Shown here piece by piece: positions 21,337 through 31,919 of a stretch of 64,000 nucleotides of DNA (the stretch's first letter is position 1; every line of letters begins with the position of its first letter). The notes under the pieces were generated by a model that was not told the origin of the DNA, made no database searches, and worked only from the letters and a program-made list of their open reading frames with translations. Source of the DNA: Martensiomyces pterosporus (taxonomy: Eukaryota > Kickxellomycota > Kickxellomycetes > Kickxellales > Kickxellaceae). The DNA is taken from NCBI GenBank assembly GCA_025201845.1, contig MU603943.1, forward strand, positions 62,001 to 126,000, in the 5' to 3' direction. The position numbers and the translations under genes are program-made.

Positions 21337-22998
21337 ATGTTTGAGGACGCAACATTCGCAGAGGTTCTCGACGATTTAGCCAGGTACGTGAATGCTTTGC
21401 CTGATAATTGCCAGAGCGCCGGGCTGCTGCTGGTATCTCGTTAGCATGGCGCCTTGCAGTACATGGCGCCAGAGCACCGCACTCTTTGTATATTCAATGC
21501 CCGCACTCTTCTCTTCGCCCCGGTTGATTTCTTTCTTGTTTCGTGGTTGACGCCCAATAGCCGGTTTATTATCAATGTGCCGGAGGAGGAGCTCCAGGAG
21601 ATTGAGAGAATATGCTTTCAGATAGAGCAGGCGCACTGGTTCTACGACGACTTTGTGCGCGAGCAAAACCCATCGCTACCGTCAATGTCGCTAAAGACGT
21701 TTGCAGCGAGGATGTTCAAGCACTGCCCGCTTCTCTCCCAGTGGGCGCACAACGCAGAGGCGGCATACCAGACGTTTTTGGAGTACAAGTTTAAGGTGCC
21801 TGTGTGCGGAGCGATTATCTTGAACGACAGGCTGGACAAGGTTCTGCTTGTAAAGGGATGGAGTTCGCGGTCGAGTTGGGGCTTTCCGCGCGGTAAAATC
21901 AACAAGGACGAGCCTGAATGGCAGTGTGCACAGCGAGAAGTTATCGAGGAAACTGGGTTTGATATCTTGCCGCATTTGATCGAGAAGCAGCGGATTGAGA
22001 TCACACAGGCGGACCAGAAAATCCTTCTGTACATTATCACGGGCATCCCGGAAGACACACAGTTTATTCCGACGACGCGCAAGGAGATTAGCCAGATCCA
22101 GTGGCACAGCATCGCCGATCTCCCAGCGGGAGGTCGTCCAGACCGTAGTGGCACACCAGCAAAGCCGGCAGCGGAGAAGGAGCACCGGTACTATCTGATT
22201 AAGCCCTTTGTCAAGCGCATCAAAGCGTGGGTTGCTAAACATCCAGAGAAGGTTGGCAGAAGAGCTGTGATAACAAGTAATGGCCTAGCAGCCGGTCATG
22301 ACACTGGGGAAAGCAACGCCAGTGCGGCGCCTCCAGTGCCAGCTGGAAAGATGACGATGCAGGAGCTGTTCAACACGGTCAACCGAGCCCAGTCGCCAGC
22401 CAGTGTCTCCAGTCCTGTAGCCTCCCCCCACCCAGTTCAGACTCAGCCGCAAGCGCATATCCAAGCCCAGTCACTGCCACTCACGACGGCGGCAGAGTCC
22501 GCAGCATGTAATGCGAGTCCGGTGCCAGCTTACGGCCAGCCGTATGGTCAGGTATTGAGCCTGCCTGACAACAAGACAGCCTCGCTCCTGCAAACGTTGA
22601 TGGGAGGAGGACAAGGAAGTGCAGGTAATCCTGCAAATGGACCTGCAGTGAGCACCAACACCAGCAGCCCCACTCAGGACAGCGGTGACAGCAAGATTGC
22701 GGCTCTGTCCAATCTTATGCGGCAAACTGGAATCTCTACTAGCTCTCCGCCACCATCTGCTCCTGTAGCTCACAATGTCCAGCAGCAGCAGCAGCAGCAG
22801 CCATCTGCTATGGCTTCGCCGTACATCCAGACCAGCGGGCGCCACCACCAGTATCCACCATCAGCCCCCATCCATGGCTTCCAGCCACCTCAGCATCCGT
22901 TTATGCCGGCGCCTACTCAGCACAGTGGATCAGTGCTCAGGGGATTTGCGTTTGATTCGGGGGCGATTATGAGCGCCTACACGAATCTAGGCGGCTAA
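21337..22998 (+). CDS. DCP2: mRNA-decapping enzyme Dcp2
   Basis: Exons are 21337-21383 and 21561-22998, giving 494 residues. The donor is GTACGTG at 21384, the acceptor AATAG ends at 21560, and the joint is within a Ser codon. The 15-codon first exon restores the family start (DATFAEVLDDLASRFIINVP); a protein beginning inside exon 2 would lose part of the regulatory domain. The all-helical N-domain covers about 1-95. The Nudix box fits G127-X5-E133-X7-R141-E142-X2-E145-E146-X-G148, with the catalytic glutamates present. The C-terminal 230 residues are Gln/Pro/Ser-rich and disordered, as expected for the tail that recruits decapping activators. It hydrolyses m7GpppN caps in 5'-3' mRNA decay. 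Confidence 0.95.
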
Positions 22999-24614
22999 GC
23001 GGTGGCTGGATCACCAAGCCTGGTAGCTGTCGTGTGCTTTCCCCTGAGCAACACCTGTGCATGCTTGTGTTTCGGCAAACAGGTGCACATTTGCTTTTTT
23101 TTTTTTTGCCATCGATGACACGGCATCCTCGTGTCTTTCTGCTGATGCTGTGGGCTAGCAAACGCGCCCGATATCCGCGCTTGCAGAAGCAGCATCATTG
23201 GGTGCTGCTCGTGTCTTTTGGTTCTCACGCCTGTGGTGTGTATGCAGAAGCGGAGGAAGAAAAACTAGATGTGTAGCGATCTATTTCTCCGCGTCAATTG
23301 CCAATATGCACATTTGCGACAGACGCTTTGGGAATTTTGAGCAGAAGAAATAAGCCGCAAGAGCGCCTATGTATTTATGTTTGAGGTAGCTGTGTATACG
23401 CAATGCATCAATCGACGATACGTGACCATGCTGGGGTTGCATTTGTAATAGCAGTGTGCGCTGGGCATTGTGTGCGGCAGCTCGGATAGCGCTGCGATGC
23501 GCAGAGGGCTGCGGCAAACGGGCAGACATGTCATGAGGAGCGATGCAGTATTTGTAATAAAGGGGTGCGCAGTGCAGCATGGCGGATTTGCACTGCCAGC
23601 CGCCTTCAGGCAGGGGGTCGAGCGCTGCATCCTGTAGCAAAACCCCGTGCTTAGCAATGCTGTATCTTCCAGCGCAAGCAGGCGATGGCGGCAGGCGTGG
23701 CGGCGCTCTGTTTGACAAGCGCGAGGGCAAGAGCTGGGGTTGCTGGCGCGAGGGCAGGCCAGGGCTGGCATGGTGTGGCAAGGCGCGGCTGACAAAGGAT
23801 CGTGGGAGACAAGGCCCGCACACGGGCGCTGGCATCCACATTCCGACCGATGATGTGCTCTGCAGAGGGATTTGCGAAATCGCTTCCGTGTGGGGAAGGA
23901 GGAGCAGTGTCTTGGAAATACGAGTGTTCCTGCTCTTTTGACGTTGTGGATTACACACGACCCAACAAATATTAGACACCGTGTGTTCCATGTTTGGCGT
24001 GTGGCACTGTATTGCTCAGTCGCAAGCTCGGGCGAGCGGCCCTATAGGGAGCTGCCCTGATTGCGTGCTTGGGGGTCTAGCAGGGCTGCGCTCATATGTG
24101 CCCATCCATATTCCGTCTGCTGGAGAACCAAGGGCCAGAAGTGTGCACGGCTTTGCTGGCTGGCTGGCCCGCTTGGCTGATGCAACCAATCACATGCGCC
24201 AAGGCGGTTTCAGATTGCTTCGCTGCACTAATATAATTTTTTTCTCATCGAGCACCGGCTGCATATACAGGCAAGAAAAAAATTACTATTTTGCAAGCTG
24301 ACTAATTCTTTCTTGTGCCCGGGATGCCTGCTCTCTACAGGCAGCCTCCCCCCGTGAGCCTTGCTGTCCGGTATAAAACAGTAGGCGCCTGCCCGTCTCT
24401 CTTGCCTGGGCACTAGACATTCGCCGCCACGAAAAGCATCGCAGCTCTTGGTTCTCTCCCTGCCCTTTCTTTGCTCTTGCCTCTCTTTCTCCCAGCCACC
24501 ACCAATATCTTGGCAGCAGCAGCAGCGAATAGCCTGGTCTGCACGCACGCACATACACATACACACCGCACACAAAAGCATACACAAGCCAGTGCAGCTG
24601 CTAATACAACAATA
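22999..24614. other. Large intergenic region before CYS3, with one ATG ORF of 236 codons
   Basis: This 1.6 kb is the largest gap in the window. A T-run lies at about 23096-23107. A minus-strand ATG ORF of 236 codons spans 23991-23281. Its translation is rich in Cys, His, Gln and Pro with no recognisable domain, and parallel ORFs exist on the plus strand over the same stretch, so it is probably accidental. The right-hand part should contain the CYS3 promoter. I found no tRNA-like or other structured-RNA signal. Confidence 0.35.
24372..24378 (+). promoter_or_regulatory. TATA-like element upstream of CYS3
   Basis: The sequence TATAAAA lies about 240 bp upstream of the cystathionine gamma-lyase ATG and is followed by a long CT-rich leader (24400-24500), an arrangement usual for strongly expressed fungal genes. 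This is a motif match only. Confidence 0.4.
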
Positions 24615-25835
24615 ATGTCTCCCGCCAACGCGAAGAATCTCTTTGGAAGCCCTGCTTCTGCCGACGGCGACGCCGCTCCCCGCTATGGCTTTGGCACCCT
24701 GGCCATCCACGCCGGTGCTGCCCCCGACGCAGCCACTGGAGCCGTGATTCCCCCTCTTTCGCTGTCTACAACGTTCAAGCAGAAGGCGGTTGGTGACTTT
24801 GTGTACGAATACTCGCGCTCCGACAACCCCAACCGCTCGAACCTCGAGGCCGCCATCGCTGCCCTTGAGCACGGCAAGCACGGCTTTGCCTTCTCGTCGG
24901 GATCGGCCACCACAGCCACCATCCTCAACACTCTGCAGCCCGGCTCGCATGTCATCAGCGTCAACGACGTCTACGGTGGAACCCACCGCTACTTGAACAA
25001 GGTTGCTGGCAGCCTGGGCGTCGAGACCACTTTTGTCGATCTTGCCGATGCTGAGAACCTGCGCGACGTTGTGCGCGAAAACACGCGGCTTGTGTGGATC
25101 GAGACCCCGACCAACCCCACTCTGCGCCTTGTGGACATTGAGGTTGTCTCGCGCATCTCCCACGAGGCTGGCCTCTTTGTTGTTGTGGACAACACCTTCC
25201 TGTCGCCGTACTTCCAGAACCCCCTTGACTTGGGCGCCGACATTGTCGTTCACTCTGCCACCAAGTACATCAACGGCCACTCTGACGTCGTCATGGGCGT
25301 TGCCGCCACCAACAACGACGCCCTTGCATCGAAGATCCGCTTCCTCCAGAACGCAATCGGCGCTGTTCCCTCGCCGTTCGACTGCTACCAGGCCCAGCGC
25401 GGCATCAAAACCCTCCACCTCCGCATGCGCCAGCACGCCGAAAACGCACAGCGCGTGGCGGAGTTCCTTGAGACCTCTCCCTACGTCGACAGCGTGATCT
25501 ACCCTGGGCTCCCCTCCCACCCCCAGCACAGCCTGGCCAAGAGCCAGATGCGCGGGTTTGGCGGCATGGTCTCGTTCAGAATCAAGGGCGACACCAACAC
25601 TGCCGACCGGTTCCTCCAGAGAACCCACCTCTTCACGCTCGCTGAGAGCCTTGGCGGCGTTGAGAGCTTGGCCGAGCTCCCCTCGCGGATGACCCACGCT
25701 GGTCTCTCTCCCGAGGAGCGCAACGAGCTTGGAATCACAGACAACCTCATCCGCCTGTCCGTTGGCGTCGAGGATGGCGATGATCTCATTGCCGACATTG
25801 CCCAGGCTCTTGAGAGCGCTGTTCAGGCCAACTAA
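24615..25835 (+). CDS. CYS3: Cystathionine gamma-lyase
   Basis: A single exon of 406 residues starts at the ATG 24615; upstream in-frame codons have no ATG and belong to a CT-rich leader. It is a Cys/Met-metabolism PLP enzyme of the fold-type I family. YEYSRSDNPNR is the phosphate/substrate loop near residues 63-73, VNDVYGGTHRYL follows, and the PLP lysine is in HSATKYINGHSD (Lys217). It splits cystathionine to cysteine, ammonia and 2-oxobutyrate in reverse transsulfuration. The family also includes cystathionine gamma-synthases and beta-lyases; the VYGGTHRYLNKV segment, length and C-terminus look most like CYS3. Third codon positions are strongly G/C, so the antisense strand is also open; that reading is a shadow. 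Confidence 0.92.
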   Translation: MSPANAKNLFGSPASADGDAAPRYGFGTLAIHAGAAPDAATGAVIPPLSLSTTFKQKAVGDFVYEYSRSDNPNRSNLEAAIAALEHGKHGFAFSSGSATTATILNTLQPGSHVISVNDVYGGTHRYLNKVAGSLGVETTFVDLADAENLRDVVRENTRLVWIETPTNPTLRLVDIEVVSRISHEAGLFVVVDNTFLSPYFQNPLDLGADIVVHSATKYINGHSDVVMGVAATNNDALASKIRFLQNAIGAVPSPFDCYQAQRGIKTLHLRMRQHAENAQRVAEFLETSPYVDSVIYPGLPSHPQHSLAKSQMRGFGGMVSFRIKGDTNTADRFLQRTHLFTLAESLGGVESLAELPSRMTHAGLSPEERNELGITDNLIRLSVGVEDGDDLIADIAQALESAVQAN

Positions 25836-26176
25836 TTCCTTGCACTCCATGGCCCCGCCGCACCCATAGCATCTCCCACTCTCTTCTTTCCTAGCCGCTT
25901 TCATCACCTCGTCTATTTTCTGTTGTCAAGCAGTATAATCAAACGGCGTTTGTAATTAAAAACCAAGTGCACAGCTACAGCACGCGCCGTGTGTGCGAAG
26001 CAGCCATCTTCCGTGGCGGATAGGTGGGATCCGCTGGTGATTGCTCAGTCATGAGATACACCGCTGCCACCCTGCCAGAAAAAAGCAGCCGACGCCGTGC
26101 CCTTTCCCCTTTGCTCCCTTCATACACTCTCTTTGCCGTTACTCTTACCCTCTTGTTCCAGGCAGGTTTGCCAGCC
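25836..26176. other. Intergenic spacer CYS3 to L2HGDH
   Basis: This 341 bp is mainly CYS3 3' UTR and upstream sequence of the next gene. An in-frame ATG at 26051 would add 42 residues to the dehydrogenase; the ATG at 26177 is preferred because it opens a better mitochondrial presequence. Confidence 0.4.
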
Positions 26177-27498
26177 ATGCTCAGCAGACAGCCACTCTTG
26201 AATAGCAACAGGCGGCTGTGTTCGAGCGCCGCCTCAAAGCTGCTGTCTTGCAGGCTGGAGGATATGGCGTGCGTCGACCACCTGGTTATCGGCGCCGGCG
26301 TTGTAGGGCTTGCCGTTGGACGCAGGCTGGCGCAAAGGAGCGGAACCAGCACGCTGGTCGTCGAAAAGAACAGGCAGTTTGGCATGGAGACCAGGTAAGG
26401 CTAAACGCGGCCGAAAAGTCGTTCCTGCCACCTCCCAGCAGCGGCAGCATGCTCACTACCTCCACGCTGCACTGGCAGAACTGTAGCTCGAGGAACAGCG
26501 AGGTCATCCACGGGGGTATCTACTATCCAAAAGACTCGCTGCGGACAAGGCTGTGCATCGATGGCAAGAACATGCTCTATGCCTATTGCAAACAGCACGG
26601 CATCCCGCACCAAAAGGTTGGCAAGTGGGTTGTTGCGCAGAGCGAGGGCCAGTCAGAGTATTTACACAACCTTGCCCAGCACTGCTCCGACTTGGGTGTC
26701 CCGGCACAGATCATCGGCCAAAAGGAAGCTCAGGTGCAGGAGCCGTTTGTGCGCGCCCAGACTGCGCTTGTCAGCCCAACGACTGGAATCATCGATGCCC
26801 ACGCATACATGAGCGCGCTCCAGCACGACGTTTTGGAGAGCGGCGGCGATTTTGCACCCAACACAGAGGTTGTGGCCATAGAAAAGGAGCCTACCGACTC
26901 ATCGGGATACCGCGTTCTTGTGAGCACTAATGACCCAGACACGCCGTTCATGGCTATCAAGGCAGGCGTGGTGGTCAATGCAGCTGGTCTGTGGGCAGAC
27001 CGGGTCGCAGGCATGCTTGTCTCTGATGACCACGAATGGCGCACCAAGTACAGGCTGCATTTTGCCAAGGGGCGCTACTACACGTACTCGGGCTCGCGTA
27101 TCAAGGTCGGCAGGCTCATTTATCCTGTTCCCGACAAGCACATCACATCGCTGGGCACGCATCTTACTATTGACATGGGCGGCGCCATCAGATTCGGCCC
27201 GGACTTTGAGTGGATCTCATCCAACACCGACTATGCCGTCAAGGGCGGCCAGTCGCTGAGCGACGTCGCAGCTGCTGTGTCGGACTACCTGCCGTCGATC
27301 CGGCTCGAGGACCTGGGTCTTGGGTACACGGGCATCCGGCCAAAGCTGCAGCCCCCCGGCGGCAAGTTCCACGATTTCGTGGTGCAGGAGGAGTCTGCTG
27401 CTGGGATGCCTGGCTTTGTCAATCTTGTAGGAATAGAGAGCCCAGGCCTCACGTCCTCGCTTGCCATAGCACAGATGGTTGAGCGGATCCTCTATTAG
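26177..27498 (+). CDS. L2HGDH: Mitochondrial L-2-hydroxyglutarate dehydrogenase
   Basis: Exons are 26177-26394 and 26487-27498, giving 409 residues. The donor GTAAGG at 26395 and the acceptor TGTAG at 26486 join to read METSSRNSEVIHGGIYYP, a motif characteristic of this family (substrate and flavin contact). An arginine/serine-rich N-terminus suggests a mitochondrial presequence. The FAD dinucleotide motif is G39-A-G-V-V-G44. Further conserved pieces are GIIDAHAYM, VVNAAGLWAD and GYTGIRPKLQPPG near the C-terminus. The enzyme oxidises L-2-hydroxyglutarate, a side product of malate dehydrogenase, to 2-oxoglutarate (metabolite repair). An alternative in-frame start at 26051 would lengthen the presequence. 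It is followed after only 195 bp by dynactin p62. Confidence 0.92.
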
Positions 27499-27693
27499 GT
27501 GGAGCCACTGTGTTTTGCCGCCTGGCCTCAGTGCCTGCCCTTTTTTCTTTGGTGGCAACTGGTGTTTTGTTGTTGTCTCCCTCAGTCCCCCTTGCCTCTC
27601 CTTTTCTCTGGCTGCTTTTGTACCAAATCCTATTGCTCGTGTTTAATTCAGCAACACAAAGCAAACAAACAAAAAAAAAAAAAGAAAAAAGAA

Positions 27694-29154
27694 ATGGCGT
27701 GCGAGCCAGGCGTCTTGTATTACTGTCCTTGCGCTGGGTCCATGACCATTTCAGAGGCCTGTGAGGCCTCTGACGAAGCGAAGCAGACACAGCAGCCAGC
27801 AGAAGGCGGCCAAGACGGCAGGGTGCCGGTGGCTCCAAATTCGCCCGCTCTCGTGCTTCGCGCGTCGCCCATCGAGGACCTGTACTACTGCGACGATTGC
27901 AGCGAGATTCGCTGTGCGCGCTGTGTCATTGAAGAGCCAGCAGGCTACCATTGCCCCAATTGCCTGTTTGATGTGCCAACGGCTAGTGTGCGGTCGGAGA
28001 AGAACTGCTGCGCACGCAACTGCTTCCAGTGCCCTGTGTGCACACACACGCTCTCGGTTGTAGAGGGCGAGGATGGCTCGGGTGGTGGCAAGCCGTTTAG
28101 TCTGGCCTGCTCCGTGTGTTTCTGGGACTCGCGCATCATTGGATGGGCATTTGAGAAGGCGACGGGTATCTCTGGCCAGATCGAGAAGATGAGGGCTAAC
28201 GAGGACGCTGTCAAGGAGTATGGCAACTTGTTGGGCCACTGGCGCGCTGTTCAGCGAGTGTCGATGGCGGCAGGTGCCTCGTCCACCTCGGCTATTGGCA
28301 CTGCTGGGCTTGGGTCGCTTAAACACAGGCTTACCACTACGGCAGCAGGGATTTCAGGCACATCACAAGCCAACGCTGTCCCTGCGTACCAGCCCGTGAG
28401 CTATGTCAGCACTGACCACACGCAGGTCTCCGACCTGATGGCGACCACAGACGCAGACACGGTGTCGTTCAATGGAGGCATGGATGCAATGGAGCCCAAG
28501 CGGGTCCGGCTACACATGAAGATTGCACGCAGATGCCGCAAGTGCCACCACATCTTGATCAAGCCCGAAAGCAAGGCACAGGCCACACGGTTCAAGATCC
28601 AGCTGGTAGCTGCTCACTTCTTGCCTACAATCACGCTCCCCACCGGTCTCTCGCCAAGGTTGCCGCTGCCACGACCCCCGTTCCGCGCAGGAACTACCGT
28701 TCCCGTCCTGCTTCGGCTCTCCAACCCACTGTATACAGAAATGCAGGTCACTTTGTCGTGCCATGCGCAGGCGTCCGATGCCGATGTAGAGGTGCTGGCA
28801 TCGAAATTCGCCCTTGCGCCGTTCACTGAGCTCTGGGAGTATGACGACGACGACGACAACGACGACAACAACAATGGGGATAATGGTGTCCATGCGGCTG
28901 GCAGTGGCTCCTCTCAGCAGGCTGATGGCGACGACCAGCGTGGAATCGTAGATCGCCATGGAAACAGAGTGGCCGTTCAGCTCAGCATCACGCCCAAAGC
29001 ACCGACAGAGAACCTCACAGTCCCCTTCCATGTTACCTGCACTCACGTCGATGATATGGACGGCGATGTCGAAGGCGACGACACTGAACAGTCAGCTGGA
29101 CGCATCGTCACAAACTCATTCTGGGTGTACATCTCTATCGGAGAAATACAGTAG
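27694..29154 (+). CDS. Dynactin subunit 4 (p62)
   Basis: A single exon of 486 residues starts at the ATG 27694, right after an A-rich stretch (27670-27690). The first third carries the cysteine clusters of dynactin p62: CPC near the start, then YYCDDCSEIRCARCVIEEP, YHCPNCLFDVP and CFQCPVCTHTL, which would bind zinc in a treble RING/LIM-like arrangement. A second Cys pair (RRCRKCHHILIKPESK) begins the C-terminal beta domain. In the known complex p62 sits at the pointed end of the dynactin Arp1 filament. Budding yeast lacks an obvious p62, filamentous fungi keep it. An Asp/Asn run occurs at about residues 387-397. Confidence 0.92.
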   Translation: MACEPGVLYYCPCAGSMTISEACEASDEAKQTQQPAEGGQDGRVPVAPNSPALVLRASPIEDLYYCDDCSEIRCARCVIEEPAGYHCPNCLFDVPTASVRSEKNCCARNCFQCPVCTHTLSVVEGEDGSGGGKPFSLACSVCFWDSRIIGWAFEKATGISGQIEKMRANEDAVKEYGNLLGHWRAVQRVSMAAGASSTSAIGTAGLGSLKHRLTTTAAGISGTSQANAVPAYQPVSYVSTDHTQVSDLMATTDADTVSFNGGMDAMEPKRVRLHMKIARRCRKCHHILIKPESKAQATRFKIQLVAAHFLPTITLPTGLSPRLPLPRPPFRAGTTVPVLLRLSNPLYTEMQVTLSCHAQASDADVEVLASKFALAPFTELWEYDDDDDNDDNNNGDNGVHAAGSGSSQQADGDDQRGIVDRHGNRVAVQLSITPKAPTENLTVPFHVTCTHVDDMDGDVEGDDTEQSAGRIVTNSFWVYISIGEIQ

Positions 29155-29309
29155 ATACTGGCTGGTATGTGCCGCCTGTTCTTGCCACTAGGCAGCACGC
29201 ACAGTTTCGACTTGGTCCTTCGCACACATCTTCAGAGCACTTTGTTTCTTGCAGCACTACGCTTTGCTTGCATCAATCACCAGTAAATTTGTTCTAGTTG
29301 CTTGCCAGT

Positions 29310-31688
29310 CTACTCGTCCTCAGAGTCGGATCCCTCCATGACAATGTCTGGAATGTCGTCATCTTCGCCTCCCGCTTCTTCAACCTGTGCTTTCTTGGCG
29401 GCTCCTGCAGCAGAGGGAGCAGCGCCATTGGTACGCAGACCCGACAGCAGAGAGGGCGATGGTGGCTTGGGTTTGAGAGTCTCTGTTGGTTTCGTAGAGG
29501 TGCTCCCTGCCGACATAGCTGCAGGCTGGGTGGTTTGCCTGCTCTTGTTCGCCGCCACCTTGGGCTTCTCTCGCTGCAGCTGCAGCTTCAAAGTGGGCTC
29601 AATGAGCCTGGTAGGCTGCACAGACTGGGGTGCACTGCTGTTGTTGGCTGCAGGCGGTGCGGCGCTGCTCTGTTTAAACCGCTTCGCGCTATTTTCCTGT
29701 GCTTCACCCGCAGCATCTGCCTCGCTGTCTTCGCCGTCACTCAGCCGCTCAGCGCTCTGCTTGCTGCTATTGCTGTCAGCAACGGCAAGGCTGTCAATAG
29801 TCTTCCCGCCACGCATCGCATAGGCAACCTCGCTGCTCAGGTCGGCCTCTTCTTCAGTTCCGGGCGCACGCAGCTGCGCAGGAAGCCTAGAGTGCACAAT
29901 CGGCTCGATGGCAGAAAGAGACTTGAGACAAATCTGCTGGACTGCGACTGATGGGTCCGCTGCCCCTGCGGTAAACACCGACACGGCATGGGGCAGGATG
30001 GCAACCTGCCATGGATCGGGCGAGAGAATCGACGCTTGCAGACACTCATACAGGCAGACTCTGTACGCCGCATCCGTTTGTCGGCTTGCAAAAGGAGACT
30101 CGTTGCCGTTGACCGCTTGCAGCAAAAGCAAGGCAAGTATCTGGCTATCGATCTGGGCACGGATAGGTGGGCCAAGTGCAGTTGGGGTGTGTCTCAGCAG
30201 TGCCTGCACAGCCTTTAGCGCAGCGTAGACCACATCAGTCCATTGGATATCAGAGGTCTGTGCTGGGCCATCAGCATTCTCGGCCGCCGTGCTGCTGGCT
30301 GAGGCGCGGGACTTGCCGCCGCCACTACGCTTCTTCGAAGACGAGCTGCCTGGAAGAGCCCCCAAGGCAACCGCGCGTCTTCTGCTGTGGACATTGATAT
30401 CACCAACGACAGACGCAATCACCTCCTTGGGCAGACAGACGATGAATCCATAAGAGTATCTCTGCGTATACAGCTGGACCAGCGAGTACAGCGCAACCTG
30501 AGTCACCGGGCTAGCGACGTGTCTCGAGTTAATAGCGGCAACTGTGCGGGAAATAGACATCAAGAATGGATGCACATAGTCGCCCAGCGAGATCGCCACA
30601 GACGCCAGAATGCGGATTGCCGCGCGATGGATCTGAGGCGTAAGAAGTGGAACCAGGCCAAACTCTGAGCGATCCGTCTTGCTGTTTGCCACACGCAGTG
30701 GGATGAATGCCAACTTGGAGGCAATTGCAACGATCTGGTCAACAGGGACAGATACGTCAACATTCGTGGGGCGTCCAAGGAGCGCAATAAGCAGATCAGC
30801 CATCGAAGAAATGCGCTCGGCAGCCTGCGGGATGGAGACCATGAAATCGTCGGAAAAGGCTGGGAGCGTGAACGACTGGCGACCAGGGATGTTCTTTCCG
30901 TCCGCTTCAACACACATTATGTGGTCCACACAAGACTGGATGGTGCCAATGGCCATTTGCACGTACTGAAACCAGCGGTCTTCAACAGACACCTTTCCGC
31001 CAGCCTGGCACAGAGACGCAAAGCAGTTGGCCGCCTGCTTCACGGCAGCCGGACTCGACCTGGCAATGCTTCCGCTAAAGGCTTTAAGACACAGTGCCTC
31101 GCTCTTGTCGATGGACGGGCGGAACAGCGTGGGGAACCAGTTCACAGAGTAAATGAGCACGTCGAATATCTGCTCCAGAAGCTCTGGGTACTTCTCAGCC
31201 AGCGCCAGCACAACCTGGTTCATTCGAGGCACCTGCGCATTGGCGATCTCGCGCTGGAGCGCCGGAACCTCGCGCACAAGATCCAAGAAGCCAAGAAGCG
31301 TTTCCATCGCTGCAGAGTACACAGGCACCACCTCGTTTTTCCCCAAGATATTGAGAAGGCTAGTGACCCACTTTGAAGCATGCTCAATGAAGATCTGGGG
31401 CGATTGCTGAGCGGTGTGCTTCATCAGCAGGATTCCAGCAATGCGCGACTCTGGCGTCTTTCCGGTAGCCAAAGAGCCGATCCGAACAACCCACTTGTGC
31501 ACAGCGCTGTCGTACCGCCTCACCGCCTCAGCTGGTGCACCCGATTCACTACTGCTGCCAAACAAGTTCTGCGATAGCACGGTGTCGAGCACAAGCCCGA
31601 TATTCGCCCTGACTGCCTCGGTGTTTGCCAGGTAGCTGCTGGTCAGCAACGAGAGCGTACGCTCGGCACGCAGAATGTTGAAGGCCAT
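29310..31688 (-). CDS. RIX1: Pre-60S ribosome assembly factor Rix1 (PELP1 homologue)
   Basis: A single exon of 792 residues starts at the ATG 31688. Residues 1 to about 640 are helical repeats, with the N-terminal segment ESRIAGILLMKHTAQQSP followed by FIEHASKWVTSLLNILGK, typical of the RIX1 N-terminal domain. The last 150 residues are disordered, Ser/Ala/Lys-rich with a strongly acidic end (GGEDDDIPDIVMEGSDSEDE). In yeast Rix1 forms a complex with Ipi1 and Ipi3 that drives ITS2 processing and Rea1 loading on pre-60S particles in the nucleoplasm. It converges on dynactin p62 with 155 bp between stop codons. Confidence 0.88.
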   Translation of the reverse strand: MAFNILRAERTLSLLTSSYLANTEAVRANIGLVLDTVLSQNLFGSSSESGAPAEAVRRYDSAVHKWVVRIGSLATGKTPESRIAGILLMKHTAQQSPQIFIEHASKWVTSLLNILGKNEVVPVYSAAMETLLGFLDLVREVPALQREIANAQVPRMNQVVLALAEKYPELLEQIFDVLIYSVNWFPTLFRPSIDKSEALCLKAFSGSIARSSPAAVKQAANCFASLCQAGGKVSVEDRWFQYVQMAIGTIQSCVDHIMCVEADGKNIPGRQSFTLPAFSDDFMVSIPQAAERISSMADLLIALLGRPTNVDVSVPVDQIVAIASKLAFIPLRVANSKTDRSEFGLVPLLTPQIHRAAIRILASVAISLGDYVHPFLMSISRTVAAINSRHVASPVTQVALYSLVQLYTQRYSYGFIVCLPKEVIASVVGDINVHSRRRAVALGALPGSSSSKKRSGGGKSRASASSTAAENADGPAQTSDIQWTDVVYAALKAVQALLRHTPTALGPPIRAQIDSQILALLLLQAVNGNESPFASRQTDAAYRVCLYECLQASILSPDPWQVAILPHAVSVFTAGAADPSVAVQQICLKSLSAIEPIVHSRLPAQLRAPGTEEEADLSSEVAYAMRGGKTIDSLAVADSNSSKQSAERLSDGEDSEADAAGEAQENSAKRFKQSSAAPPAANNSSAPQSVQPTRLIEPTLKLQLQREKPKVAANKSRQTTQPAAMSAGSTSTKPTETLKPKPPSPSLLSGLRTNGAAPSAAGAAKKAQVEEAGGEDDDIPDIVMEGSDSEDE

Positions 31689-31919
31689 TGTACCTGTTGA
31701 ATTGGGCTGCTGCTGCTGCTGGCTCGTAAATTGCAAATACCGATATATATTTTGTTTTGTGTACAGAAGCAAAGGCAAGAGAAGCAGAGTGCTGTGGTGT
31801 GAAAGAGAAAAAAAACAATCTGGAAGTGGCAAAAATTCTTGATCGCTAGATTGCGTGATTGCCGCGCTCTTGGCTGAGGATAGCCAGCACGGGTGGACTA
31901 GCCTCCAGAGCTGAGGGGT

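Noticed and set aside
23281..23991. 236-codon minus-strand ORF as an annotated gene
   Set aside because: It starts with an ATG but has an atypical composition, no domain, no convincing promoter, and competing open frames on the other strand; kept only as a note on the gap.
24228..25907. Long minus-strand frame opposite CYS3 as a separate gene
   Set aside because: It overlaps a secure gene, has a low-complexity Val/Gly/Ala-rich translation, no domain, and is explained by codon bias of the sense gene.
26051..26176. Earlier ATG (26051) as the start of L-2-hydroxyglutarate dehydrogenase
   Set aside because: It is in frame and possible, but the segment contains a hydrophobic stretch unlike a presequence, whereas the ATG at 26177 opens a typical Arg/Ser-rich mitochondrial leader.
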